The notes beneath the pieces were generated by a model. That model saw nothing but the letters and a program-made list of their open reading frames with translations, ran no database searches and was not told where the DNA came from. Positions 7,355 to 14,204 of a DNA stretch of 36,745 bases are shown here, one piece after another; the first letter of the stretch is position 1; each line of letters begins with the position of its first letter. The DNA lies in NCBI GenBank assembly GCA_014376935.1, contig JACMQO010000167.1, positions 1-36,745 on the forward strand. The letters are read 5' to 3'. The DNA is from Bdellovibrio sp. Lineage in GTDB: Bacteria; Bdellovibrionota; Bdellovibrionia; Bdellovibrionales; Bdellovibrionaceae. A program made the translations under genes and the position numbers.

Positions 7355-9115
7355 TTAATTCATTCGCCGCATAAAAATATTTGAAGATAAAAATTGCTGT
7401 TTAAAAACTTCAAGTACCGTCGCGTTTGGTTTGATGATCGTTTTTTCATACATTCCATTCAGCAAACACGCGTCATCAGATGATTCTAACTGAATGCGGT
7501 AAAAACGTGAAACTTGCTTAACAAAACAACCGGCTAAAACATTTTCTTTCATGATCGCATCCACTAAACCTGAACCGTCTTGAATACTAATTGACGTTGG
7601 ACCGCCCAATGTAACCGACGAAGAACTGGTTTTAATTGGGTATTGCGCAATGGCTTTACCCGCGCTAGAAAATGCAGTTTCTATTTTACGCGGCCGACCT
7701 AAGCTATCAAAATTTTCAAAAGAAAACCCCACCGGATTGATCGAGCTGTGACAACCCATGCAAGTTTGGCCGGCGGTGATTCCGGCGCTGCGATCGCGCG
7801 TCGAAAGATGAAGCCTGGCTTCGTCTGAAAAAAAAGTTGGATCGTTGGTGTTAATTCCTGATGGTAATCCGAAAGCTTCACACAAAAAACGATTTCTGAA
7901 TTTAACTCCGCGCACGATCGGGTGGGTTTCGTTTCCGTCGGTGGCGATAACAGGGGAACGCATCAATAGACCTTTGCGTTCGGCCGCCATGCGCGCAGGT
8001 ATTCCAGCAGATGTTGGCGTGTGCCCGTAAACACCAGCCACGCTCGCGGTTTGCGCGAATGACTCTTGACCTAAAATCAAATCATCGAACGTGCCTTTTT
8101 TGGTAAAGATCACGTAATCAATGTACTGAAGCATTTCCCGTGAATACTCATCGTTTGCCGCGGATACGTCGAATCCCTGTAGAAAATCAGCCGAAAAATT
8201 GGCCGCCGAATAACGGCGTGGATCCAACCAGAAAATGAAAAAGTTTCGAATTTTAGTTTTGGCTTCAGGGGTGTTTAATAGACGATCGACTTGTTGTTCA
8301 ACTTGGTTTTGGGTCGCTAGCTGATTCGCGGCGGCGGCTGCATACAAAGTCTGATCGGGTGGAGCATCGGCAATTCCGTAACTGATGCGCGCCGCTACTT
8401 CGTAGGGTGTTAACTGAAAAGAAGATGCCGACCCCGACGTTTGATCTCCTAATTCTAAGTGCAAAAGAAATTCAGGTGAAAGCATCATCGCGTAAATAGA
8501 AGTGGCTAGACTATCTGCGGGCGAATCGCCTTGCGCATAAATCGTGGCGACCCAATTTTTAAGTTCGGTGGTTGTCCATGGTCTGCGAAATGCCAGTAAC
8601 CCTAAATTTTGTAAAGCGGCATCACGGCAAGCATCGGTGACCTGTGTTTGGGCGTAGCACGCGCCGCCTAACTGTTGCAAAGCGGTGGGCGTAGCTTTTA
8701 AATAAATTAAAACTTTTTCAGCCAACGCCTGGTAACCAGTCATTTGTTTGTCTGATATGGTATTACTAAAATCACTGACATTTTTTTTAAGCGTGTCTTC
8801 GTACAACGAATTAATTAATGGCGCAGCTTGGTTAAATATTTCGCTGCCAACTAAGCTTTTTAAATTATTTGAATACTGAATTTGAGTCATGCGTTGTAAT
8901 GACCGCACGGCCTGGTTTGTGGGCAATTTGCAAGTGAACGGATTTTGCTTATAGGCACCCGGAGTTGTCTCTAAGCGACTGGCTAAACCTAATGACGAAA
9001 AATTTGAACTATTAACGTAAGCCGGACCGCAGTTTTGAAACGCGAACAAACACAATCCGCAAATAGCCACGATCGAAAAAAGTTGGGCTGAATGTGATGT
9101 AAATATTTTTTTCAT
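7355..9115 (-). CDS. DUF1592/DUF1588/DUF1585 lipoprotein with one haem c motif
   Basis: A 586-residue exported protein of the family described from Planctomycetes and Myxococcota. After the leader come a DUF1587/1595-like segment (LQRMTQIQYSNN, then LLAFRRPWT), DUF1592 (MMLSPEFLLHLELGD to FWLDPRRY), DUF1588 (RKGLLMRSPVIATDGNETHP) with a c-type haem motif Cys452-Met-Gly-Cys455-His456, and DUF1585 at the C-terminus. The start is the ATG at 9115, preceded by AAGGAAGA; an in-frame start at 9229 lacks a leader. The N-terminus is a hydrophobic signal ending Phe-Gln-Asn-Cys29, an atypical lipobox. The DUF1552 gene ends 13 bases upstream, so they form an operon. A periplasmic redox role is an inference. 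Confidence 0.88.
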   Translation of the reverse strand: MKKIFTSHSAQLFSIVAICGLCLFAFQNCGPAYVNSSNFSSLGLASRLETTPGAYKQNPFTCKLPTNQAVRSLQRMTQIQYSNNLKSLVGSEIFNQAAPLINSLYEDTLKKNVSDFSNTISDKQMTGYQALAEKVLIYLKATPTALQQLGGACYAQTQVTDACRDAALQNLGLLAFRRPWTTTELKNWVATIYAQGDSPADSLATSIYAMMLSPEFLLHLELGDQTSGSASSFQLTPYEVAARISYGIADAPPDQTLYAAAAANQLATQNQVEQQVDRLLNTPEAKTKIRNFFIFWLDPRRYSAANFSADFLQGFDVSAANDEYSREMLQYIDYVIFTKKGTFDDLILGQESFAQTASVAGVYGHTPTSAGIPARMAAERKGLLMRSPVIATDGNETHPIVRGVKFRNRFLCEAFGLPSGINTNDPTFFSDEARLHLSTRDRSAGITAGQTCMGCHSSINPVGFSFENFDSLGRPRKIETAFSSAGKAIAQYPIKTSSSSVTLGGPTSISIQDGSGLVDAIMKENVLAGCFVKQVSRFYRIQLESSDDACLLNGMYEKTIIKPNATVLEVFKQQFLSSNIFMRRMN

Positions 9116-9128
9116 CGGTCTTCCTTTT

Positions 9129-10589
9129 TTAAGCGACAAACGGTAGGACATCATTGCGAAATTTTTCGTACGCCAAGTAATGCCCATTCGAATACGATGA
9201 ATTTTTATTAAAGCTTCCGAAACCTCCACCGTCTCCGGACGTTAAATAATCGGACGGTTGCAACCCTAATGAGCGCATAAAAGTAATTAATAATTGTGTG
9301 TACGAACGTCCCATGCCGGTGTCTTGGTCAGGGTGGGGAACGAATGGTCTTGTGCGGTAATCGACGTAATAACCTGTTTTTAAAGCTCCGCCGGCGCTTC
9401 CTAAAGAAACGGCGGGCATACTCATGCACGTGTGAGCTCCGCCGACGGCGTCTTCTGAACCCCAGTATAAAATAGAGTTATCTAGCATGCTTGAACCGTC
9501 GATTTCTTTATACGCGTCCATCTTGCGGGCTAGTTCAGTGTACACGGCTGAAATCTTTTTTGTGTTCGCTAAATATTGAAGTTGGTTGCCCCGATTGTTT
9601 GGATCAGCATGTGATAATGCGTGATCGTGGCCATGTAACCGCATACTGATAACGCTGATGCGAGTTAGATCACAAGCCATTGCTGAAACCATTGTATCAA
9701 TATAATTTGAAAAATGATTCGCGCGATCTTGCTCGGTCATAAGATCCCAATAGCCGCTCGACAAAGTTCGTAGTGTTGGTGTCGAACACGACAATATTGT
9801 CGGGCTAGAATTTATTCTAGAATTTAAATCCTGAAGTTGCGTGACGAAATTATCTAACGTTACTTTATCTTCTGAAGAAATACGTCGGTGACCCATCAGC
9901 GTTTTATAATTCGCTAATAATAGATCTCCAAGTTTAACCTTTTTGGCATTGAACTGCGCGGCGACTCCGGGGTCGGCGATGCGGTTGCCAAAAACCTGTT
10001 GAAACATATCTTTCGGATTTGTGTCGTAGGGTAAACAAATCGTTTTGTTATTTGCATCTTTATCAAATGACTGACTGTAATTGTAAGAAGGCTCTTGACC
10101 GCGCAGGGCTGAAAACTGCGGAATCGATTTGTAAAAATTAGATGATTTTGCTAAAAGTACATCAATCGATTTAGACGTGCCTACGGGATCAACTGGATTG
10201 TCATCACCGAAAACTTCACGTGCGGCCGCACACAGCATGTTCGCGCGTGAGTGGCCTGTGCTACCAGGAATATCTAATCCGCGGTAAATATTCATTTTCG
10301 AACGAAAGGCATCAAACTCAGGTCCGAAAACTTCAGAGATAGGCCCGTCGATATCATTTAATGATTTATAAAATACGTCAGATGAAAATTGATTATTGGC
10401 GTTGGCAGTGGGGTAGTAAACAGATTGGTAATACCCATCAAAAGTGCAAAGTGCGACGAACCTTTTGGGTATTGTATTCGGTGCCGCATTCGAAGTACCC
10501 GGCGCAAGTAATGACGGCATAAATGGAAGAGCTAGCGATAGTCCGCCCACACCATGAATAAACTGACGCCGTGAAAGTGGCTTTTTCAT
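9129..10589 (-). CDS. DUF1552 family protein, Tat-exported
   Basis: A 486-residue DUF1552 protein. The N-terminus carries a twin-arginine signal (SRRQFIHGVGGLSLALPFMP), so it should be exported folded. The family's conserved segments are visible: RFVALCTFDGYY, GLDIPGSTGHSRANMLCAA, the MACDLTRISVISMRLHGHDHALSH stretch with several His/Asp residues, and DNSILYWGSEDAVGGAHTCMSMP. These conserved acidic and His residues suggest a metal-dependent hydrolase-like fold (sulfatase/alkaline-phosphatase-like), but that is inference. It is always or nearly always paired with DUF1592-type cytochrome proteins, as here (13-base gap). A G-run lies 4 bases before the ATG. Its promoter must lie in the 310-base gap upstream. 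Confidence 0.9.
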   Translation of the reverse strand: MKKPLSRRQFIHGVGGLSLALPFMPSLLAPGTSNAAPNTIPKRFVALCTFDGYYQSVYYPTANANNQFSSDVFYKSLNDIDGPISEVFGPEFDAFRSKMNIYRGLDIPGSTGHSRANMLCAAAREVFGDDNPVDPVGTSKSIDVLLAKSSNFYKSIPQFSALRGQEPSYNYSQSFDKDANNKTICLPYDTNPKDMFQQVFGNRIADPGVAAQFNAKKVKLGDLLLANYKTLMGHRRISSEDKVTLDNFVTQLQDLNSRINSSPTILSCSTPTLRTLSSGYWDLMTEQDRANHFSNYIDTMVSAMACDLTRISVISMRLHGHDHALSHADPNNRGNQLQYLANTKKISAVYTELARKMDAYKEIDGSSMLDNSILYWGSEDAVGGAHTCMSMPAVSLGSAGGALKTGYYVDYRTRPFVPHPDQDTGMGRSYTQLLITFMRSLGLQPSDYLTSGDGGGFGSFNKNSSYSNGHYLAYEKFRNDVLPFVA

Positions 10590-10899
10590 TGAACCCCCAA
10601 AGAAAATGTTCCCATATTTCGTATCGGTTCGGAGAAAAAAAATTAAAGCGAAGTCGCGATTTGAGACGAAAATATTGGAGCAACAGTTCGATATGTATCA
10701 CTTTAGACCTTTTTGCCGTGTTTTTTATTTCTGTTCTTCTACTCACGAAAACGAGGCATTATTTCAACTAAAGTCCTAAAATGCCCTTACTGTAGATTTT
10801 AGCCTCAACTTACGCGAATAGACCCTAGCATTTGAATTGCTAAGTAGTATGTAAATCAAGTAATCCAAACGCAAAATACGGACTTATTAGGAGGTCGTT
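10590..10899. other. Divergent intergenic region between DUF1552 and hemerythrin
   Basis: The longest gene-free stretch in the window (310 bases), between two divergent genes. Open frames here are short and run on from the reading frames of neighbours, with no ribosome sites, so I see no gene. A short inverted repeat (TAGCA, 7 nt, TGCTA) lies at about 10826-10842 upstream of the hemerythrin gene. No promoter pair was convincing on either strand. It must nonetheless hold the regulatory sites for both genes. Confidence 0.5.
10889..10894 (+). promoter_or_regulatory. Ribosome binding site fixing a TTG start
   Basis: A perfect AGGAGG lies 5 bases before the TTG at 10900. No nearby in-frame ATG has a comparable site, and the family alignment begins at this codon. 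Confidence 0.8.
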
Positions 10900-11364
10900 T
10901 TGAAATACACAAATGTACTTATCGAAGATCATGAAGCTTTACGCAAATTAATGAAGCAGGTGAAGTCAGCCCGCTTAGCACCGGCCAAAAAAGAAAAAGC
11001 TTTGAAGTTATTCTTTGATCTTTTGGATTCACATACCGAAGCCGAAGAAATGTCTTTATATAAGATCCGTAAAGAGAATGAATGGTTACGCCCAGATATC
11101 TTAGAAGGTCTGCAAGAGCATCGCATCGCCGAAGAGCTTATGGCCAAAATTAAGCGCACAAAAAAACGGGATTTGCGCGAAGCAAAAATTAAAGTATTGT
11201 GCGATTACGTTAAACATCATTTGGATGAAGAAGAAGAAAAATTATTTCCACACTTTGAAAAAACAATATCGGCAACGCAGTCTAAGAAGCTGCAAAAGAT
11301 GTATTTGGCAATTCGTGAAAAAACACAAAAGCATCAGACCGAAATCAGTCACGGTGCTTTGTAA
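10900..11364 (+). CDS. Hemerythrin HHE domain protein
   Basis: A 154-residue four-helix-bundle protein of the hemerythrin HHE cation-binding family. Candidate di-iron ligands are His11 (EDHEALR), His45 and Glu49 (SHTEAEE), His74 (QEHRIAEE), His106/His107 and Glu111 (KHHLDEEEE), in the expected helix order. Such proteins bind oxygen or nitric oxide, or sense or store iron. The start is TTG with a perfect AGGAGG 5 bases before it, which suggests efficient translation. A strong terminator follows, so it is monocistronic. It is one of two oxygen-binding protein genes in the window, the other being the truncated haemoglobin at 27431-27832. Confidence 0.92.
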   Translation: MKYTNVLIEDHEALRKLMKQVKSARLAPAKKEKALKLFFDLLDSHTEAEEMSLYKIRKENEWLRPDILEGLQEHRIAEELMAKIKRTKKRDLREAKIKVLCDYVKHHLDEEEEKLFPHFEKTISATQSKKLQKMYLAIREKTQKHQTEISHGAL

Positions 11365-11397
11365 TTCGCAGTTATACAATGAATTGATTTTAAAGCG

Positions 11398-11420
11398 GGC
11401 CCGTGAAGGGCCTTTTTTTT
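11398..11420 (+). terminator. Rho-independent terminator after the hemerythrin gene
   Basis: The stem GGCCC (11398-11402) and GGGCC (11408-11412) with a 5-nt loop is followed by eight T. It lies 34 bases after the hemerythrin stop. Its T-run overlaps the stop codon of the convergent gene at 11419. Confidence 0.85.
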
Positions 11421-12501
11421 ATTTTGCTTCAAGATTTTTCAAAGAGATTGAATTATCAAAACCCTTCTTTAAAGGTTCTTTTCTATTTTCGATCGCAGAT
11501 GAAAAAGCTTCTCCGTATTTCACATCAAATTTTTCACCCGTTTTAGAAAATGGAATATGTGCGGCCAGAACTTTCTCTTTATTCTTTAAGATCCAATTAG
11601 CTGCCGCAGAGATTACTTCAATAAAGAAATGCTTAACTCCTAATAGCTTTTGATCCGGAGCCACAACGTCGACATCCTTTAAAAATAAATTAATGTAACC
11701 GATGACATTACCTTTCGACATGGCCGTTTCTCCGTAAAGGCTTATTTCTCCCGATGTTAAATCGAGTGGTAGGTAAGATAGCAGTAATGCATTCACTGAT
11801 TTGGGATGAAATTCTACAAGTGAAAAATTGACGTCTAATCGGATCGGGGTGGCTAGGGCATCAACTTTGCCGTCTATTTTTATTTGCGAATGACCCATCG
11901 CAAAGCCTTCAAGTTCAAAAGGGCTAATCGATTCAGATAGGCCGCGTGCGCGCGTTAATAAATCCTCAACTTTACCGTAAATACTTTCAATTTGAACAGG
12001 CAGTGCGATTTTTAAATCGTTGTTGGTAAAATAAAAGGCTGAATTTTTTACGACCACGCTTTCAACCGAGACTGGAATAATAGCTTTTGCAGCGTCTTCC
12101 GCTCCGGGCTCATCATTACCGAGTTGTTTTTTTTCTTTTTTATCACTGTCCATTAGGCGGACGACCATTCGATCAATTTGCACGTCGGCTGCGATTTTGC
12201 CACTCAACAAAGTACGCCATGCAATCGAAAGATCAATTTCTTTCACCGCTAAAATCGGTGGTAAATCAGAATTTTTCTTTTTAATTTGTAAGCCTTGTAA
12301 TTGATAGGCTCCACGATAAAGGCTTAGGTCAAAGTCCTGAATTCGCCCATCGTAGGTACCCATTTTATTCGCTAGCGCCCAATTAATTGTATATAGGCCA
12401 ACGTAAGGCAGAGCCAAGCGAATGACGACTAAAATTAAGATGGTAATCCATAACCATTTCGGAAAACGACCCAACTGAAGTTTTTTTAGATTAAGCGGCA
12501 T
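11419..12501 (-). CDS. DUF748/AsmA-like membrane-anchored protein
   Basis: A 360-residue protein with one N-terminal transmembrane helix (WLWITILILVVIRLALPYV), after which the chain should lie in the periplasm. The segment INWALANKMGTYDGRIQDFDLSLYRGAYQLQGLQIKK is typical of DUF748, related to AsmA/TamB-type proteins of the cell envelope with repeated beta structure. I start it at the ATG at 12501, because the AAGGA ribosome site at 12510-12506 lies between the upstream TTG at 12513 and this ATG. It follows the DUF962-like and DUF924 genes on the same strand. Function is not known; an envelope role such as lipid transport or outer-membrane maintenance is an inference from the superfamily. Confidence 0.72.
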   Translation of the reverse strand: MPLNLKKLQLGRFPKWLWITILILVVIRLALPYVGLYTINWALANKMGTYDGRIQDFDLSLYRGAYQLQGLQIKKKNSDLPPILAVKEIDLSIAWRTLLSGKIAADVQIDRMVVRLMDSDKKEKKQLGNDEPGAEDAAKAIIPVSVESVVVKNSAFYFTNNDLKIALPVQIESIYGKVEDLLTRARGLSESISPFELEGFAMGHSQIKIDGKVDALATPIRLDVNFSLVEFHPKSVNALLLSYLPLDLTSGEISLYGETAMSKGNVIGYINLFLKDVDVVAPDQKLLGVKHFFIEVISAAANWILKNKEKVLAAHIPFSKTGEKFDVKYGEAFSSAIENRKEPLKKGFDNSISLKNLEAK

Positions 12502-12572
12502 AGATCCTTTCAACGACTATTTATATTCGTTTAGAATCCATACAATATGCGGGCCAGTATTTTTAAGTTTTT

Positions 12573-12896
12573 TTAATAAGAATCGATTTTAGGAAACGCT
12601 TTTTTTAATATCCAAATTGGGCCGACAAATAAAAAAGTTAAGTCTTTCAAAAAAGAAGGTCTTTTGCCTTCGACATGGTGACCATAAAATTGACCAATCC
12701 ACGCCAATACAAAAACGGTCAGCGAAACAGTTAACAAGTGTGGAATAAACTGAAATGAAAATAGAAATAGTCCTGAAATTAAAGCCATCGATGCAACGAT
12801 TGCTGCTTTTTTAAAAAACGAATAATAGACCAATGCAAATAATACGAATGCATGAGAATCGGCATATTCATTTAGATATGTTGTAATTGATTGCAT
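12573..12896 (-). CDS. Mpo1/DUF962-like membrane protein lacking the N-terminal His motif
   Basis: A 107-residue membrane protein with the second half of the Mpo1/DUF962 family clearly visible: LAWIGQFYGHHVEGKRPSFLKDLTFLFVGPIWIL. In yeast, Mpo1 is an iron-dependent dioxygenase that breaks down 2-hydroxy fatty acids. The N-terminal half starts like the family (YLNEYADSH) but then goes straight into a membrane helix, without the usual Asn-x-x-x-His-x-x-Gly segment that supplies part of the metal site. It has two to three transmembrane helices. No Shine-Dalgarno is present; TTTTCA-17-TATAAT ends 6 bases before the ATG, consistent with a leaderless message. The activity is doubtful given the missing His residues. 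Confidence 0.75.
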   Translation of the reverse strand: MQSITTYLNEYADSHAFVLFALVYYSFFKKAAIVASMALISGLFLFSFQFIPHLLTVSLTVFVLAWIGQFYGHHVEGKRPSFLKDLTFLFVGPIWILKKAFPKIDSY

Positions 12897-12902
12897 CTAT
12901 TT

Positions 12903-12931
12903 ATTATAGGTAGAAAATGCCGCACTGAAAA
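12903..12931 (-). promoter_or_regulatory. Candidate leaderless promoter for the Mpo1-like gene
   Basis: On the minus strand, TTTTCA (12931-12926), 17 bp, and a perfect TATAAT (12908-12903), then six bases to the ATG at 12896. There is no ribosome site between. The start of transcription would fall on the start codon. Confidence 0.5.
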
Positions 12932-13498
12932 CTAAAAACTAGATCCTGGTTCTTTTAAGAACTCGATCTCTGCCATTGACGATTCGCGGTTCAAAACCTT
13001 GTTTCGATGCGGGAATTGTCCGAAGCGGTCAATAATGCTTTTGTGCTTCATTTCATAATCTAAGTTTGATTCAAGTCCTGCTTGAGAGAAAAGTTTAACC
13101 GCTATTTCGTGAATCAATTTTGATTCGCTATGCATATAGGGCATATACATAAAGGCCTTATACTTAGTCGGTAATTTGTTATCGGCCTCATTCGCGATAG
13201 CTTCTTGCGCAAGTACCAAAGCCATATCATCCGTCGCGTAAGCTTTTCCATGACCCCGAAAAATATTTCTAGAAAATTGATCTAAGATAATAATTTCGGC
13301 TAAGCGCCCTTCTTCGGATTCACGCCAAGTATAAAGTTCGCCGGCGGCCGCTTTTTGGTAAATTTCTAAAAACCGTTCGCGGATTAAATTGTCTAATTTC
13401 GTATCAGCCGAAAACCAATCTTTTTCGTTTAATTCATTAAACCAAAATTGAATAATTGTATTTGCATCCACGGGGGGACGTACTATCGTTGTATTCAT
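12932..13498 (-). CDS. DUF924 family protein
   Basis: A 188-residue DUF924 protein (all-helical, TPR-like fold). Family hallmarks are IIQFWFNELNEKDWFSAD near the N-terminus, the central LAEIIILDQFSRNIFRGHGKAYATD and the YMPYMHSESK segment. Length is typical. Its ATG (13498-13496) overlaps by two bases the ATG of the divergent GST gene. The GGAG ribosome site 7 bases upstream therefore lies inside the GST reading frame. No other in-frame start fits the family. The biochemical function of DUF924 is not established. Confidence 0.9.
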   Translation of the reverse strand: MNTTIVRPPVDANTIIQFWFNELNEKDWFSADTKLDNLIRERFLEIYQKAAAGELYTWRESEEGRLAEIIILDQFSRNIFRGHGKAYATDDMALVLAQEAIANEADNKLPTKYKAFMYMPYMHSESKLIHEIAVKLFSQAGLESNLDYEMKHKSIIDRFGQFPHRNKVLNRESSMAEIEFLKEPGSSF

Positions 13499-14168
13499 GA
13501 TTACACTCCATCATTTAAATAATTCTAGGTCGCAGCGTATTTTATGGTTACTTGAAGAACTTAATCTTCCCTACGACATTAAGTACTATCAACGTGATGC
13601 AAAAACGATGCTTGCGCCACCAGAATTAAAAAAAATCCATCCTTTGGGAAAATCGCCCCTGATCACGGATGGCGACGTCGTGGTTGCGGAATCAGCCGCC
13701 ATAATTGAATACATACTAGAGAAATATGCCCCAGGACTTCTTAAGCCTGTGGCAGGAACACCCGACGCACGCCGTTTTACATATTGGTTGCATTACGCCG
13801 AAGGTTCTTTGATGACCCCTTTGTTGCTAACATTGATTTTTTCGAAAGTCGCAAGTGCTCCTGTTCCATTCTTTATTAAGCCCGTGACAAAGGGAATTGC
13901 AGCCACGGTGATGAGTTCGTTCGTAACTCCACAATTAAAATTACATTTAGATTATGTCGAATCTGAATTAGGAAAAACAAAATGGTTTGCAGGCAGCGAA
14001 TTTTCGGCCGCCGACATTCAAATGAGTTTTCCAATCGAAGCTGCCGAAGCCCGCGGCGGATTGAATGCAAGTCGACCAAACTTAATGAAATACTTAAAAG
14101 CGATCAAATCCCGCCCAGCTTTCAAACGCGCCCTAGAAAAAGGCGGCCCCTACGATCTAATGAGCTAA
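13497..14168 (+). CDS. Glutathione S-transferase family protein
   Basis: A 223-residue GST with a thioredoxin-fold N-terminal domain (ITLHHLNNSRSQRILWLLEELNL, then LGKSPLITDGD and AESAAIIEYI, the glutathione-binding cis-Pro and Glu-Ser elements) and an all-helical C-terminal domain with the ADIQMSFPIE motif. The Ser within NNSRSQR is the likely catalytic residue, as in bacterial GSTs of this type. The start codon overlaps that of DUF924 on the other strand. No Shine-Dalgarno is seen, and any promoter must lie within the DUF924 gene. A second, different GST lies at 27832-28446. The substrate is unknown. Confidence 0.9.
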   Translation: MITLHHLNNSRSQRILWLLEELNLPYDIKYYQRDAKTMLAPPELKKIHPLGKSPLITDGDVVVAESAAIIEYILEKYAPGLLKPVAGTPDARRFTYWLHYAEGSLMTPLLLTLIFSKVASAPVPFFIKPVTKGIAATVMSSFVTPQLKLHLDYVESELGKTKWFAGSEFSAADIQMSFPIEAAEARGGLNASRPNLMKYLKAIKSRPAFKRALEKGGPYDLMS

Positions 14169-14204
14169 AAAAAGGTTCCAGCTCACTTTTAGTATGGCGC
14201 TGTG

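Noticed and set aside
10438-10746. 102-codon minus-strand open frame covering the DUF1552 start and leader
   Set aside because: It is out of frame with the DUF1552 Tat signal, has no ribosome site and a basic, random-looking composition.
11225-11653. 142-codon plus-strand open frame across the hemerythrin 3' end
   Set aside because: It runs out of frame through the hemerythrin gene, across its terminator and antisense to the DUF748-like gene, with no ribosome site and no family resemblance.
13453-13482. Promoter for the GST gene with TACTAT as -10 box
   Set aside because: The -10 box is at a plausible distance, but no acceptable -35 box lies at 16-18 bp and the region is inside the DUF924 coding sequence.
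14161-14185. TGAGCT/AGCTCA repeat over the GST stop as a terminator
   Set aside because: It has a short stem and a 13-nt loop, and only four T follow after a C. It could help, but it cannot be supported on sequence alone.
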